The notes below the pieces were generated by a model, which was given only the letters and a program-made list of their open reading frames with translations, was not told the origin of the DNA and searched no databases. A stretch of 64,000 nucleotides of DNA from the NCBI GenBank assembly GCA_949592205.1, contig CATIUR010000004.1, forward strand, positions 94,572,337 through 94,636,336, written 5' to 3'. Made by a program: the position numbers and the translations under genes. This document shows positions 1 through 11,638 of this stretch, one piece after another; position 1 is the first letter of the stretch; each line of letters begins with the position of its first letter. The DNA comes from Helichrysum umbraculigerum. Its lineage: Eukaryota > Streptophyta > Magnoliopsida > Asterales > Asteraceae.

Positions 1-416
1 TTTTAGTATGTAGTATTACTCAATAATACTTGAAAACATTTATAAAAATATTTTAGTAATGTGTCGAGTTCGGTTTATGTGTTGGTATTTTGATTGTTTA
101 ATCGCGTAACGTTTAAATTAAACGTTTTGTTATCGATATAAAATACGATTTTGTAAATGAGTAATTTCATTATGAGATATATTTTTAATTTATAAAAATA
201 TATTTTGGTTTTCATTCGATTGTCGGGCGCACTTCGCGCATTTATAATTTATTTGATACGATACTAATTACTTATGAAATATTATCGAAATAATATTTAG
301 AAATCAATATGTTTATTAAATAATTTCATATTATTTAATAAATTGTGTTCGCCAACGTCCGTATTAATAAATCGGAATTCGGCAGATATAATAGTGCATG
401 ATTAAATTTAATCGCG

Positions 417-504
<88 letters not shown>

Positions 505-604
505 TACATAATGATACATACATCTAGCCTAACATAACACTAATTATATGTATTAACTAGATGATTAGGAACTAATAACTAGCCCTAATTTGGCGGGTGT
601 CACA
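1..604 (-). mobile_element. A1 3' LTR, partial (Ty3, Tekay-like)
   Basis: This is the end of an LTR belonging to the minus-strand Ty3 element A1; the rest lies left of the window. On the minus strand it opens with TGTGACACCC, directly next to a polypurine tract. It aligns only loosely with the corresponding end of the A2 LTR (10000-10587), sharing mainly the last 100 bases or so, so A1 and A2 are different subfamilies. It contains a long (TA)n tract. Confidence 0.85.
421..499. repeat. (TA)n microsatellite in A1 LTR
   Basis: About 40 uninterrupted TA units. The open frame through it is a repeat artefact. Confidence 0.97.
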
Positions 605-617
605 TTCTCCCCTTGTT
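605..617 (-). other. A1 polypurine tract
   Basis: Read on the minus strand this is AACAAGGGGAGAA, directly before the LTR start TGTGACACCC. It is the usual plus-strand primer site of LTR elements. The upstream context GGGACGAAATTCTCTT is typical of Tekay/Del elements. Confidence 0.85.
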
Positions 618-638
618 AAGAGAATTTCGTCCCAAAAT

Positions 639-1652
639 TTAGCTCGATGTCGTGAGTGGAGTGGAGTCTGAAAATAGCTGTGGATATTTGAGTTGCATCT
701 GGTCTTCTCATTCCCAAGTGAATTCTGGACCACGCTGCGAATTCCACCGGACTTTAATGATGGGAATACGACTTTGTTTTAACTGTTTGACCTCACGGTC
801 CATGATTTCCACTGGTGTCTCGATGAAATGAAGTTTGTCATCAATATGGATTTCGTTGAGTGATATAATGAGTGTCTCATCAGACAGACATTTCTTCAGA
901 TTAGAAATGTGAAAAGTGGGATGCACGCTACTGAGCTCGGGTGGTAGCTGCAATCGATATGCCACTGGACCAATCCTTTCAAGGATCTCAAAAGGTCCAA
1001 TGTATCTTGGGTTTAGTTTCTCACGTTTACCGAATCGGATGACACCTTTCAAAGGTGATACTTTGAGCAATACTTAATCCCCAACCTGGAATTCGAGATG
1101 CTTGCGTCTCACGTCAGCATAACTATTCTGACGATCACGTGCGGCTTTCAGCCGTTGTTGGATACCAACGATCTTTTCTGTCGTTTAATGAATGATTTCA
1201 GGACCAGTGAGTTGGCTGTCTCTCACCTCGGTCCAACAGACAGGTGATCGGCACTTACGACCGTACAGTGCCTCGAAAGGTGCAGCTCCAATACTGGTAT
1301 GGTAGCTGTTGTTGTACGAAAATTTGCACAAGGGTAAATGATGTTCCCAGTTTGCACCGAAGTCAACTACGCAAGCTCGTAGCATATCCTCCAGTGTTTG
1401 AATGGCTCGTTCGCTTTAGCCGTCGGATTGTGGATGGTATGCGGTACTCATATCCAGGCGAGTACCCAAAGTTTTTTGTAACGATTGCCAAAAGCGAGAT
1501 ATGAAACGACTATCCCTGTCAGAGATAATCGAGATGGGAACGTCATGTCGGGATACAATTTCCTTGAGATAGATTCGTGTGAGGCGTTCCATTTTATCGG
1601 TTTCTTTGATGGCGCGAAAATGAGCAGATTTTGTTAGACGATCTACGATCAC
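639..1652 (-). pseudogene. A1 integrase C-terminal half, broken
   Basis: This is the last part of the A1 polyprotein. Open stretches contain the integrase core (VDRLTKSAHF, then ISDRDSRF, then AYHPQSDG), the GRKCRSP region and a C-terminal module with GPFEILERIGPVAYRLQLP and IMDREVKQLKQSRIPIIKVRW. The latter resembles the degenerate chromodomain-like tail of Tekay/Del elements. The frame is kept from 3260 down to the stop at 639-641 but is cut by several nonsense codons. One of these, just before the core (DTI-stop-VIVDR), is also present in A2. It is non-functional as it stands. Confidence 0.85.
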
Positions 1653-3490
1653 CTAAATGGTATCGCAAACGCTCGGTGTTTTTGGTAGTTTAGTGATAAA
1701 GTCCATAGTGATGTGCTCCCATTTCCATTGAGGGATTTCTGGCTGTTGCAGCAAACCGGAAGGTTTCTGATATTCTGCTTTAACTTTGGAACATGTGAGG
1801 CACTTGCTGACATACGTGGCGATTTCGGCTTTCATGTTGGGCCACCAATACAACTCTTTGATGCCATGATACATCTTGTCAGATCCCGGATGTATAGAAT
1901 ATTTGGAATTGTGAGCTTCATCCATCACCAAGTCTCGTAGGTTCCCAAAACTAGGCAACCAGATTTGGTTTGAGAAGTATTTGGCTCCGTTGGGTTTGGT
2001 TTCGAATTGTTTCTCCATGCCACTCAAGGCCTTATTTTTCACATTATCGGGTTTGAGGGCTTCAAGTTGAGCAGTGAGAATCTGAGTGATGAGATCGTTG
2101 TGTATAGTCATACTAAGAGCTCGGACTCGAAGTGGTTTTACTTGTTCTTTCCGACTGAGGGCATCGGCAACAACGTTTGCCTTGCCTGGATGATATCGGA
2201 TTTCACAATCGTAATCGGTAAGCAACTCGACCCATCGACGTTGCCTCATGTTTAGATCCTTCTGATTGAATATGTGTTGGAGACTTTTATGATCTGTGAA
2301 GATTATGCATTTGGTGCCGTAGAGATAGCGTCTCCAGATTTTGAGTGCGAAAACAACAGTTCCTAATTCGAGGTCATGAGTTATGTAATTCTTTTCGTGG
2401 ATTTTGAGCTGTCGAGAGGCGTAGGCAATGACTTTGTCCCGTTGCATCAACACGCAACCGAGACCCTGGTGTGAAGCATCGCAGTATACCACGAAGTCAT
2501 CGTTGCCTTCGGGTAATGATAGAATAGGTGCACTGCAAAGCTTTTGTTTTAATAGCTGAAATGTTGACTCTTGTTTATCAGTCCAGTCGAACTTCTTTTC
2601 CTTCTGAGTCAATGTGGTGAGTGGTTGGGCTATTTTTGAGAAGTTTTCAATGAAGCGCCGATAGTACCCTGCAAGTCCTAAGAATTGACGTACTTCGGTC
2701 GGCGTCGTAGGTGCTTGCCAGCACTTGATAGCCTCGATTTTTGATGGGTCCACATGAATTCCTTGACTGTCAATCACGTGTCCAAGGAATTGAACGGTTT
2801 GCATCCAGAACTCACACTTGGAGAATTTGACATATAATTCCTCGTGCTTAAGTAGCTCTAGGATGGTTTTCAGATGTTGCGCATGTTCTTGTTCGTTGCG
2901 CGAGTAGATTAAGATGTCATCGATGAATACAATGAAAAGCTTGTCGAGGTAAGGTTTGCACACTCGGTTCATAAGATCCATGAATACAGCCGGTGCGTTG
3001 GTTAAACCAAACGGCATCACTTGGAATTCGTAATGCCCATAGCGAGTTCGGAAACCAGTTTTCGGCAGATCATCGTCAATAACTTGGAGTTGATGATAAC
3101 CTGACCGTAGATCGATCTTTGAATAATAACTCGACCCCTGAAGTTGGTCGAATAGGTCATCAATACGGGGAAATAGAGAACGGTTCTTGGCGGTGAGTTT
3201 GTTGAGTTCACGGTAATCGATGCACATTCTGAAAGAATCGTCTTTCTTTTTCACGAACAAGACCGGAGCTCCCCAAGGTGAGGAACTTGGTCAAATGTAT
3301 CCCTTATCCAGGAGTTCTTGCAACTGAGTAGACAACTCCTGAAGTTCGGATGGGGCTAAGCGATATGGTGCTCGTGCCACGGGTGCTGCTCCGGGCACCA
3401 GATCGATTGAGAACTCAACTTGTCTTAGTGGCGGAAGGCCAGGCAAGTCTTCCGGAAAGACTTCGGAAAGTCTCGAACAATAAGCACATC
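1653..3490 (-). pseudogene. A1 reverse transcriptase, RNase H and integrase N-terminus, broken
   Basis: A 535-codon open stretch (3260-1653) carries reverse transcriptase motifs (CIDYRELNKLT, DLRSGYHQL, PFGLTNAP, FIDDILIYS), RNase H (VYCDASHQGLGCVL, TDHKSLQ, ADALSRK) and the start of integrase with its HHCC zinc region (MYHGIKELYWWPNMK, then CLTCSKVK). The YVDD-equivalent is FIDD, normal for Ty3 elements. Upstream, around 3291, the WGAPVLFV stretch is preceded by a TGA. A frameshift between here and gag, near 3480-3560, separates the frames. A2 carries the same region with about 10% nucleotide difference by eye. Confidence 0.9.
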
Positions 3491-4744
3491 CTCAAGTCGC
3501 TTCTCCTCTGACTTTTTCTCCATAACGTGTGCGAGGATTGCCTGGTACCCTTTTCTCTAGTATTTTCTGGTTTTCATGCACGATATGATATTCAATCTCG
3601 TCCCACTGGTCTCCCCTTGTATGATTAAAGTACTACCGGTGACGAGAGGAATACGAATGATTTTGTCGAAACAAACGATTTCAGCGCGGTGTTTGGATAG
3701 CCAATCCATACCAACTATGATGTCGAAGCTTCCGATCTCGACATGTATTAGATCGATAGGAAAGAGTTCGTTGGCTAAGTTTAAAGTGCAATTAGGTATC
3801 ACACAGTCAGCCTCAATTAACTTGTCGTTAGCTAACTCTACAATGTAAATAGCATCTAAGGCAATGGAAGTAATGTTGAGTAATGGGCTAAATTCATCAG
3901 ATATGAAACTCCTATCAGCACCAGTATCAAACAAAACGGAAGCAGTTAAGTTGTTGAGGAGGAACGTACTCGTGACCACATTCGGGTATTGACGGGCTTC
4001 CCTAGAGTTGAGTACAAAGGCTCTACCTCGCAAGTTGCTGTTGTTGCCTTTGTTCTTTAGTTTCGGGCAATCGTTTTTGAAATGCCCAGTGTTGCCACAC
4101 TCAAAGCAGGCTCTGGGTTGGTTGGTGTTGGAGTTGGTGTTGTTAGACCTGCAGTCTTTGGCCAGATGCCCATAACTTTGACACTTGTTGCAGGGAGTAC
4201 CGCAAGGACCATCATGATGTCGGCGGCACTTAGAACAGAAGGGTTTGTTTCCAGTGTAACCCTTTTTGGTTTCGGTTCCGGAGGTGTTGGCCTTCACAGT
4301 CTCAGTCCTTTTGGAGGGTTGTTGGTTTTGATTTTGGTTGTTGGGGTTCCCGGACCATTTTCGCTTGTTGTCCCGTGATTGGTTTCCAGTACTCTTTTCA
4401 GCAGGTGTGGCTCGGCGAACGACCTGAGCCATGAGATTATGTGCCATACGAACGACACTTGAATGATGTCTGGTTTAGATGAAGTTACCATCCCTTGAAT
4501 CTTTTCTGGGAGTCCCCAGATGTATCTCTCGACCCGTTTATATTTTGGGTCGACCATGGTTGGGCACAGGAGTGCCAGTTGGTGGAATCGGGTGGTGTAG
4601 CTGGTGATGTCGTTGTTCTTAACAGTGAGGTTCCAAAACTCAAACTCAAGTTGTTGTAGCTCTTCCCGGGGACAGTATCATGTTATGCAATATCACACAA
4701 ATGTTCAATTGTTTTCGCATCTTGTTGACATTCATAGCTCGTGC
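3491..4744 (-). pseudogene. A1 gag and protease, truncated by A2 insertion
   Basis: The main open stretch (4447-3557) has MAHNLMAQVVRR, a basic asparagine-rich linker, CCHC knuckles (CNKCQSYGHLAKDC, CFECGNTGHFKNDC) and an intact protease motif LFDTGADRSFIS. A short piece in another frame (4557-4294) holds the preceding gag (YKRVERYIWGLPEKIQGMV), so there is a frameshift near 4450-4490. Homology to A2 gag fades beyond about 4680. At 4745 the sequence switches to the A2 LTR, so the first part of gag, the primer site and the 5' LTR of A1 should lie right of the window. Confidence 0.85.
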
Positions 4745-6375
4745 TGTCGCACCCCCAAATTCGGGTTGCGGAAGCAAATCGGGTCGGGGCGCGACTAATC
4801 AATAATCAAAGCACATAAGATAAAGTGAACGACTCTATATGCGTCGTTACAAGTTATATTAATATAATGTAAAAGTTTTACAAGTTGTACTAATTACATT
4901 AGCTCGTGTTCCGATATGAGAGATTTAAAAGCATAATTAAATATACAAAATATAATAATACAATGAAATCTCTGATGTTTGCATGCTGACTCGAGCTAAG
5001 CTAATCCTGGGAGGCAGACCTACTGCTGCTGGGAACCTGAGAATACATGCTAAAAGGGTTAGCTAAAAGCTGGTGAGCTCATAGGTGGAATAACGAAACC
5101 ATAATGTATGAACCACAAGATTTACTGAGTAATGTTTGAAATAAATCAAATAAATATGTACATTACTGCCATGAGCCCATAATTCGAGCTTAACTGAGGG
5201 TGTCAGGATCACAATTAAGTGCCTGAGCGAGTTTGCCTCCTGCATGTGCCTAATCTACACACGTATGAACAAATGATAATGCGTCAGTTCGACCGCAGTC
5301 GTGGTAGCGCGACTACCCCGGACGGGGATTGTTAATCCCATATGGTACCATACACTAACATTCATGCTAAATCCATATTAACAAACTATGTGGTGGAGGA
5401 CTTCATGATTAGTGAAAACAACTCATGCAGTCAATATATCAAGTTTTGTACTTGTGTTCATATGTAAATAAAAACTGAGCATGTATCCTCACCCCGAGGT
5501 AAAAACAGTAAAAAGCGGGGCTATGAGACTCACCTGAGTCTGATGCGTTTACCAATTGGAAATAATGATGGTGCACAAAAATATGATGTCGTCCATGCGA
5601 CTGTAACCTGCCGGGCGTCCTAAACGCGCAAGGTTATGATAATGAGTAGGTATATCAAAAGATTACCTATGCTAGTTGTCCACTGAACTAGTTATGTCCA
5701 AGTAATTTGATTGTTTAGTTATTTATGTTTTTGAAAATATGAATGGCCCGTTGGTGAATTTTTGTAATAATAATTTCAAAGTATTATTATTATGTGCTTC
5801 GTTATTTTGTATATTTATAAAAGTTCATACGTATTGATGTGACCCAAAAAGTCATGTTTATAAGTACTTATTTCAGCACTTTTTGGACTATTCTTTGGTG
5901 AAAACTTTTCAAAACAATCATTTATCATCATAAATCACCAAGGTAGTCTAAATACGGGCGTTGCTACAAAAATCAGTAAAAGCATCCATTTTGCACGCAA
6001 ACCGAGGCAAAAAACTATCACCTTAAATATTCCATTCTTGATTATCCTATCAAAGTAGATCTTAATGCATATTTTATGATTCAATAGGAAAATCCAAGAT
6101 CGGTGGTGAAAGAATCAAGAGAAACGGGTGAAGAACGAAGAAGATGTGCAGTCTAGAAGCCCGCCGATCGTCATCCGGAACACGCAAAAGTCAAACACTT
6201 CCAAATTTGGCAAACTCATTGTCATTAGAAGCGTAATGGAAAAACGAAGCCAACGGCGCAAGAATCAAGCAAATCGGAGCCCAAACGAAGAAGATACGGA
6301 CGAACCAAGCAACCGAGAAACAAGCGGAGGCCAAACCAAGCACCAACCCCCCCCCCCCCCCTGCCCACCTAGGTA

Positions 6376-6427
6376 CCGTATACGGTACCCTAGGTGCCGT
6401 ATACGGCCCTTGGGGTGCCGTATACGG
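6376..6427. repeat. CCGTATACGG palindrome array, 3 copies at 21-bp spacing
   Basis: Perfect 10-bp palindromes lie at 6376, 6397 and 6418, each 21 bp apart, about 115 bp upstream of the TATA box. The same array has four copies in the 5' LTR of B and three in its 3' LTR. Confidence 0.9.
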
Positions 6428-6540
6428 GGCCTGGTGGCTTGTGAGGTGCCGTTTGCCCCCTTGGTCCGGTACCCCCCGTATGCGCTTTGGTGCTTGTTCT
6501 TCATGCTTTGTGACTTGTACCAAGCTTCACCTCATTCTCC

Positions 6541-6548
6541 TATAAATA
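6541..6548 (+). promoter_or_regulatory. TATA box in B LTR copy
   Basis: TATAAATA is followed by a leader rich in CT repeats. It is conserved in all three B LTR copies (also 18154 and 27912) and is the likely core promoter of the LTR. Confidence 0.65.
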
Positions 6549-7848
6549 CCAAGCCTCCTCATTCATTTCAAAGACACACCACACACCTTTCATTTCACAT
6601 ACTTCTCTTTCTCTCTCTAGAATTCTCTCTCTAGCACTACTCTTAGGAGTTAGAGGAGAATTGTTCTTGTAGTTAGTTCTCTCTCTAGTTTCTCTCTCTA
6701 GCACTTCTCTTAGGAGTTAGAGGAGAACTAGAGAGATATAAGTTAGCGGTTAGAGCTAGAGGAAAGTTGTAATTGGGTAATCAAGCTGTAGCAAGGTTAT
6801 TCAAGTCAGACTGTTGTAATCCTCAGTATTACTCTTCTAATCCGGTGATATTATCTTACTTTCTTACTCTTATAATGTTTACTTTGCATATTATTTCAGT
6901 ACGATTTATGATTGTTGCCATGCTGATTAGCTAGATTAATATGTGATTGTTGGAATGTAGATGTTAGGATTAGGGATGATGTTTAATTAATATATCTTAT
7001 ATATGATTGGTAGTTGTTATGCTGCATACATGTTTAGACTTATCCTGGATGTAGACTTAATTAATCACCCTTTCCGGTCTCTCACGTGACTGTTGCCTTA
7101 GGATAGCATCTGATCAACCCTAACTACGAATACACATTTATCTCCTATTTGTATGAAACTGTGAGATCGCCATAACACGTCAGAATACTTGGTATAGCAT
7201 TGGTAATACCGCTGGTAGAGTACAAATACGTGGAAGCCAAGGAAATGCCGGTGGCCTATCTCACCGTGGATTACCTGGAAGCAACACTTCCAGACACGGG
7301 TCTAGGTCTTGTTAAGCCATGAAAATGCTATAGTACACCGTTAAACTACCTCTGGTTATAAAGCTGTGTAAAGATATAATAGGTCTTTAAAACACCGTAG
7401 ATATACCTAGGGTTAGAGTACTGTGGAAAATAAGGACACTATACATTGTACGCATACCTATGGATGAACGACCGATGGCAAAGGAGGGTCTAATCCATGA
7501 CAGAAGTATTAAAAACTTAAACAGATAAAACATGAGTTAGGAAATGAAAGCAAGGATGCCGGATGTGTTCCCAGATGCCTAGAACCCCTAAACTCTACTT
7601 AACCGATAGTTTAACTTATTCAGCATACAACCAGTATTACTCTGTTAAAATTGGATAGACATAGGTGTTAAGAAAAGTCAGTGTTGTGGACTGCCGCCTT
7701 ATTCCTTAACCCCATTCAGAGGGTCGCTTGGTCTCCGAAAGAGACGGTGAGGTGGGTCTGAAGACAGTCCCATCTGACCAGAATCAGGATAGCCTAGGAT
7801 TCAGTGACATATGCTTTAGGGTTACACCTAGACGTAGGGTCCTAGTGT

Positions 7849-7900
7849 ATGAACCATAATGTATGAACCACAAGATTTACTGAATCCTAGGCTAACCGAT
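7849..7900. other. Templated filler DNA at repair junction
   Basis: About 52 bp join the truncated B LTR to resumed A2 LTR. Positions 7854-7883 copy A2 LTR 5099-5128 (30 bp). Positions 7879-7894 (ACTGAATCCTAGGCTA) are the exact reverse complement of B LTR 7790-7805. The two patches overlap at ACTGA, suggesting a microhomology switch. The final few bases have no evident source. Confidence 0.8.
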
Positions 7901-8696
7901 AGAATACATGCTAAAAGGGTTAGCTAAAAGCTGGTGAGCTCATAGGTGGAATAACGAAACCATAATGTATGAACCACAAGATTTACTGAGTAATGTTTGA
8001 AATAAATCAAATAAATATGTACATTACTGCCATGAGCCCATAATTCGAGCTTAACTGAGGGTGTCAGGATCACAATTAAGTGCCTGAGCGAGTTTGCCTC
8101 CTGCATGTGCCTAATCTACACACGTATGAATAAATGATAATGCGTCCGTTCGACCGTAGTCGTGGTAGCACGACTACCCCGGACGGGGATTGTTAATCCC
8201 ATATGGTACCATACACTAACATTCATGCTAAATCCATATTAACAAACTATGTGGTGGAGGACTTCATGATTAGTGAAAACAACTCATGCAGTCAATATAT
8301 CAAGTTTTGCACTTGTGTTCATATGTAAATAAAAACTGAGCATGTATCCTCACCCCGAGGTAAAAACAGTAAAAAGCGGGGCTATGAGACTCACCTGAGT
8401 CTGATACGTTTGCCAATTGCAAATAATGATGGTGCACAAAGATATGATGTCGTCCAAGCGACTGTAACCTGCCGGGCGTCCTAAACGCGCAAGGTTATGA
8501 TAATGAGTAGGTATCTCAAAAGATTACCTATGCTAGTTGTCCACTCAACTAGTTATGTCCAAGTAATTTGATTGTTTAGTTGTTTGTGTTTTTGAAAACA
8601 TGAATGACCCGTTATTGAATTTTTGTAATAATAATTTCAAAGTATTATTATTATGTGCTTCGTTATTTTGTATATTTATAAAAGTTCATACGTATG
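7901..8696 (-). repeat. Second copy of A2 LTR positions 5040-5834
   Basis: This nearly identical direct repeat begins at AGAATACATGC and runs to AAGTTCATACGTAT. Here the LTR continues without interruption across the B target site (CGTAT then GTAAAAG), so the window holds both a filled and an empty version of the site. Confidence 0.9.
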
Positions 8697-8759
8697 TAAA
8701 AGTACGTATTTGTTTGTAATATTATTTCTGGAAGTGTATATATATATATGGATTTTTTA

Positions 8760-8761
<2 letters not shown>

Positions 8762-8834
<73 letters not shown>
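8762..8834. repeat. (TA)n microsatellite in A2 left LTR
   Basis: About 36 TA units, with a shorter TA run at 8738-8750. The right LTR holds much longer TA tracts split by a MITE at the equivalent place. Confidence 0.97.
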
Positions 8835-8835
<1 letters not shown>

Positions 8836-8842
8836 GTATATA

Positions 8843-9150
8843 GGTCCGAACTTATACTTATACTTATATATATAATTTTGGCCCGAAAGTATGCCTATGT
8901 ATAAGTATCCGAAAGTGTGAAGGTCCGAATGTATATGTGTCCGAATATATGGTTTAGTCCGAAAGTGTTGATCCGAGACTACAAAATCCGATTTTTGCAT
9001 AAAAGTCTGAAAGTCAACTCCGAAAGTTGATTTTCGGAGTCAAAATTACTGTTCATCCGAAGTTCAAAGGGTCAAAGTTACTGTTCATCCGAAGTCAAAG
9101 TTCGGAGTTACTATTCATCCGAAAGTCAAAGTTCGAAGTTAAAGTTAGAG
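8843..9150. repeat. TCCGAA motif array in A2 LTR
   Basis: About ten copies of TCCGAA or TCCGAAAGT lie within 300 bp, with some inverted CGGA copies that could pair with them. The end of the array (9045-9140) is a three-fold degenerate tandem repeat sharing TTACTGTTCATCCGAAG or TTACTATTCATCCGAAAG. The array is conserved in the right LTR (about 62585-62900). Function unknown; a promoter or enhancer role is inference. Confidence 0.75.
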
Positions 9151-10500
9151 TGATATTTGGGAAATTTTTTGACTAAGCAAACGTTATCGAATCGTTCCGA
9201 AATCTTTACACAACGTTCCTACTTATGTACTTCCTGTAATTTTTTTATGACTTTTAGAGGTGGTTTGATATTTTTTAAAAATTCACAAAGTATCACCATT
9301 CAGTTTAGTCCGAATTTAGACTTTTGCTCAGAAATCAAATTTTTTGGAAAGATTGGTGTATTTTTGGAACGAGTCAAAGAAGAACTTTTTGTAGATAACA
9401 AAATTTGTGAGATTTTCCAAGTGGTCTCATATGTTTTTGAGGTCTAGAACTCGAGATATCGTCTCGAGAAGTTACTGAAAAATTTTGTCTGCCGGAACAG
9501 TAACTCTATGTCACAGGAGAAAAATGTTTTCGAGTAGTAAACGGAGTCGAAAAGTCACGAGACTAATTTTTTTGGAAAGATAACTTCTTGTACTTCATTT
9601 TAGACTCAAGAAACGTCATTTTTCATTATGAAATGAATTTTATAAAAATCATTGAATTTAGAATATAATCTGGACAGGAAAACAGAAAACATAAATTCGA
9701 GTTTTAAAATGCGTTTCGGTTAATTATTTAGACATTTCTTTATTGAGGGAGCATATAAACATGTAAATAAATGTGCTTCAAGTAAAACTAAAGAAATAAA
9801 GGTGCTCACAATGAGGTGATGGATGATCTAGAGCCGAAATAGAAATGAGGGTGTCACGAGCTTCGAATCCTTGTCTTCCTTTTTGCGAACCAATGGTGGA
9901 TGATCTCGAAGGTGGTGGCGGTTTATGATGGTGTAATGGTGATGCTCTAGAAGATTTTAGAGAGAAGGAGGAGGTTTTAGAGAGATGGAGGAGGGTGTGT
10001 GAAAGAAAAATGATGGAAATGAGGTATGTGTTATTTTGTCAACAAAGGGGGTATGGGGGTGGTTTGGGTTAGAAATCTGCAGAAATAAAGTGGGTCCCAC
10101 CTCCATGTGATGTTTAAATTATTTCCCCAAAGTTACGTTATGCCCCGTGTTCGTTTACCCGATCATTTAAACGTTTATTTAGACGTTATACGTTATTTAA
10201 ATACGTTTTCGTTTTCGATTCGATTCTCGATATTTTTAATGGAAGTATTTTATCCAATTACTTTGTTTAGAGTTATAAAAATATAACATGAGGTTATTTC
10301 TTTTGTCAGACGCGTTTCACGCGTTTAATTCGTGTCGGTTATGTTTTAAACAAAACGTACATTGTTTTGTATATTATTAATACATAATAATATAAGGTAA
10401 ATAACTACTATTTAGTTACCAAATAGATTTATGTTATTTATTAAAATGCACGATCTAAACAAATCGCATACGTGTGTATATAATCCCATATACATAATGA
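9151..10500. other. A2 LTR body without genes
   Basis: This is ordinary LTR sequence, matched by 62905-64000 at the right end of the window. The open frame at 9157-9447 is short, lies in LTR DNA and is not preserved at equal length in the other copy. I see no supported gene. Confidence 0.7.
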
Positions 10501-10587
10501 TGCACATAATTAGCCTCACACTAACTAATTACATGAAATTAGAAAATGATTAGGCATAAATAATTGTCCTAATTTGGTGGGTGTCAC

Positions 10588-10600
10588 ATTCTCCCCTTGT
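10588..10600 (-). other. A2 polypurine tract
   Basis: AACAAGGGGAGAA on the minus strand lies directly before LTR start TGTGACACCC. It is identical to the A1 tract, although the LTRs differ. Confidence 0.87.
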
Positions 10601-10627
10601 TAAGAGAATTTCGTCCCGAAATTTAGC

Positions 10628-11638
10628 TCATGTGGTGGTTTGAGTGGAGTTTGAGAATAGCTGTGGATAATTGAGTCGCATCTGGTCTTCCCGTTTCCAA
10701 GTGCATTTTGGACCACGCCGCGAATTCCACCTGACCTTAATGATGGGAATACGACTTTGTTTTAACTGTTTGACCTCACGGTCCATGATTTCCACTGGTG
10801 TTTCAACAAAATGAAGTTTGTCATCGATTTGAATCTCCTCGAGAGGAATAATGAGTGTTTCGTCGGATAGACATTTCTTAAGATTGGAAATGTGGAAACT
10901 GGGATGCACGCTGCTGAGCTGGGGTGGCAGCTGCAATCGATATGCCATTGGACCAATCCTTTCAAGGATCTCAAAAGGTCTAATGTACCCGGGGTTTAGT
11001 TTTCCGCGTTTACCAAAACGGATGACGCCTTTCCAAGGCGATACTTTGAGCAATACTCGATCCCCAACCTGGAACTCGAGATGCTTGCGTCTCACGTCAG
11101 CATAGCTCTTCTGACGATCACGTGCGGCTTTCAGCCATTGTTGGATACCAACGATTTTCTCGGTGGTTTCATGGATGATTTCTGGACCAGTGAGTTGGCT
11201 GTCTCCCACTTCGGTCCAACAGATAGGTGATCGGCATTTACGACCATATAATACCTCAAATGGTGCAGCTCCAATACTGGTATGGTAGCTGTTGTTATAT
11301 GAGAATTCACACAACGGTAAGTGATGTTCCCAGTTGGTACCGAAATCAACTACGCTGGCTCGTAGCATGTCTTCCAGTGTTTGAATTGTTCGTTCACTTT
11401 GGCCGTCAGTTTGTGGGTGATAGGCGGTACTCATATCCAGACGAGTTCCCAAGGACTTTTGCAATGATCTCCAAAATTGGGATGTGACACGACTATCTCT
11501 GTCGGAGATAATCGAGATAGGAACACCATGCCGGGATACAATCTCTTTCAGATAGATTCGTGTGAGGCGTTCCATTTTGTCAGTTTCCTTTATGGCGAGG
11601 AAATGAGCAGATTTTGTGAGCCGATCAACGATCACCTA
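10628..11638 (-). pseudogene. A2 integrase (C-terminal open part)
   Basis: A 335-residue open stretch carries the integrase core after the first Asp region (VDRLTKSAHFLAIKET), then ISDRDSRVTSQFW, TAYHPQTDGQSERTIQ, GRKCRSPICW, the GPFEI-type module (here RPFEILERIGPMAYRLQLP) and the tail IMDREVKQLKQSRIPIIKVRW. It ends at the natural stop 10628-10630, 40 bp from the polypurine tract. It is in the same frame as everything back to 15055. The codon at 11636-11638 is a TAG, probably from TGG, that cuts integrase just before the core and is shared with A1. Confidence 0.9.

Larger units (their letters stand above)
5835..7848 (+). mobile_element. Truncated copy of B LTR (first 2.0 kb)
   Basis: It starts with TGATGTGACCC at exactly the A2-LTR position where full element B sits in the right LTR (17435). 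It runs about 2 kb at roughly 98-99% identity to the 5' LTR of B by eye, and stops at CCTAGTGT. The last 440 bp or so of the LTR (the PBS-side end GACCGCGACA) are missing and no target duplication follows. It is therefore not a normal solo LTR. Confidence 0.88.
4745..10587 (-). mobile_element. A2 left LTR (3' LTR), disrupted by copied insert
   Basis: The LTR starts at TGTCGCACCC (4745) and ends at GGGTGTCACA (10587), next to the A2 polypurine tract. Without the extra 2.86 kb (5835-8696) it would be about 3.0 kb, matching the right LTR (16345-17434 plus 61811 onward). Its first 1090 bp are nearly identical to the right LTR. The extra material is a truncated B LTR, filler, and a second copy of LTR positions 5040-5834. 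The five bases before it (CGTGC) should recur after the right LTR if A2 is inserted in A1. Confidence 0.85.

Noticed and set aside
335..523. Small ORFs through TA tracts (also 8722-9000, 62388-62805)
   Set aside because: Ile-Tyr repeats from microsatellites, not genes.
5063..5245. 60-codon minus-strand ORF repeated at 7924 and 16663
   Set aside because: Its identity across copies only reflects LTR duplication; no start context or domain.
5835..7848. A normal solo LTR of B
   Set aside because: The last 440 bp or so are missing, no target duplication follows, and it sits at the same base as B in the other LTR.
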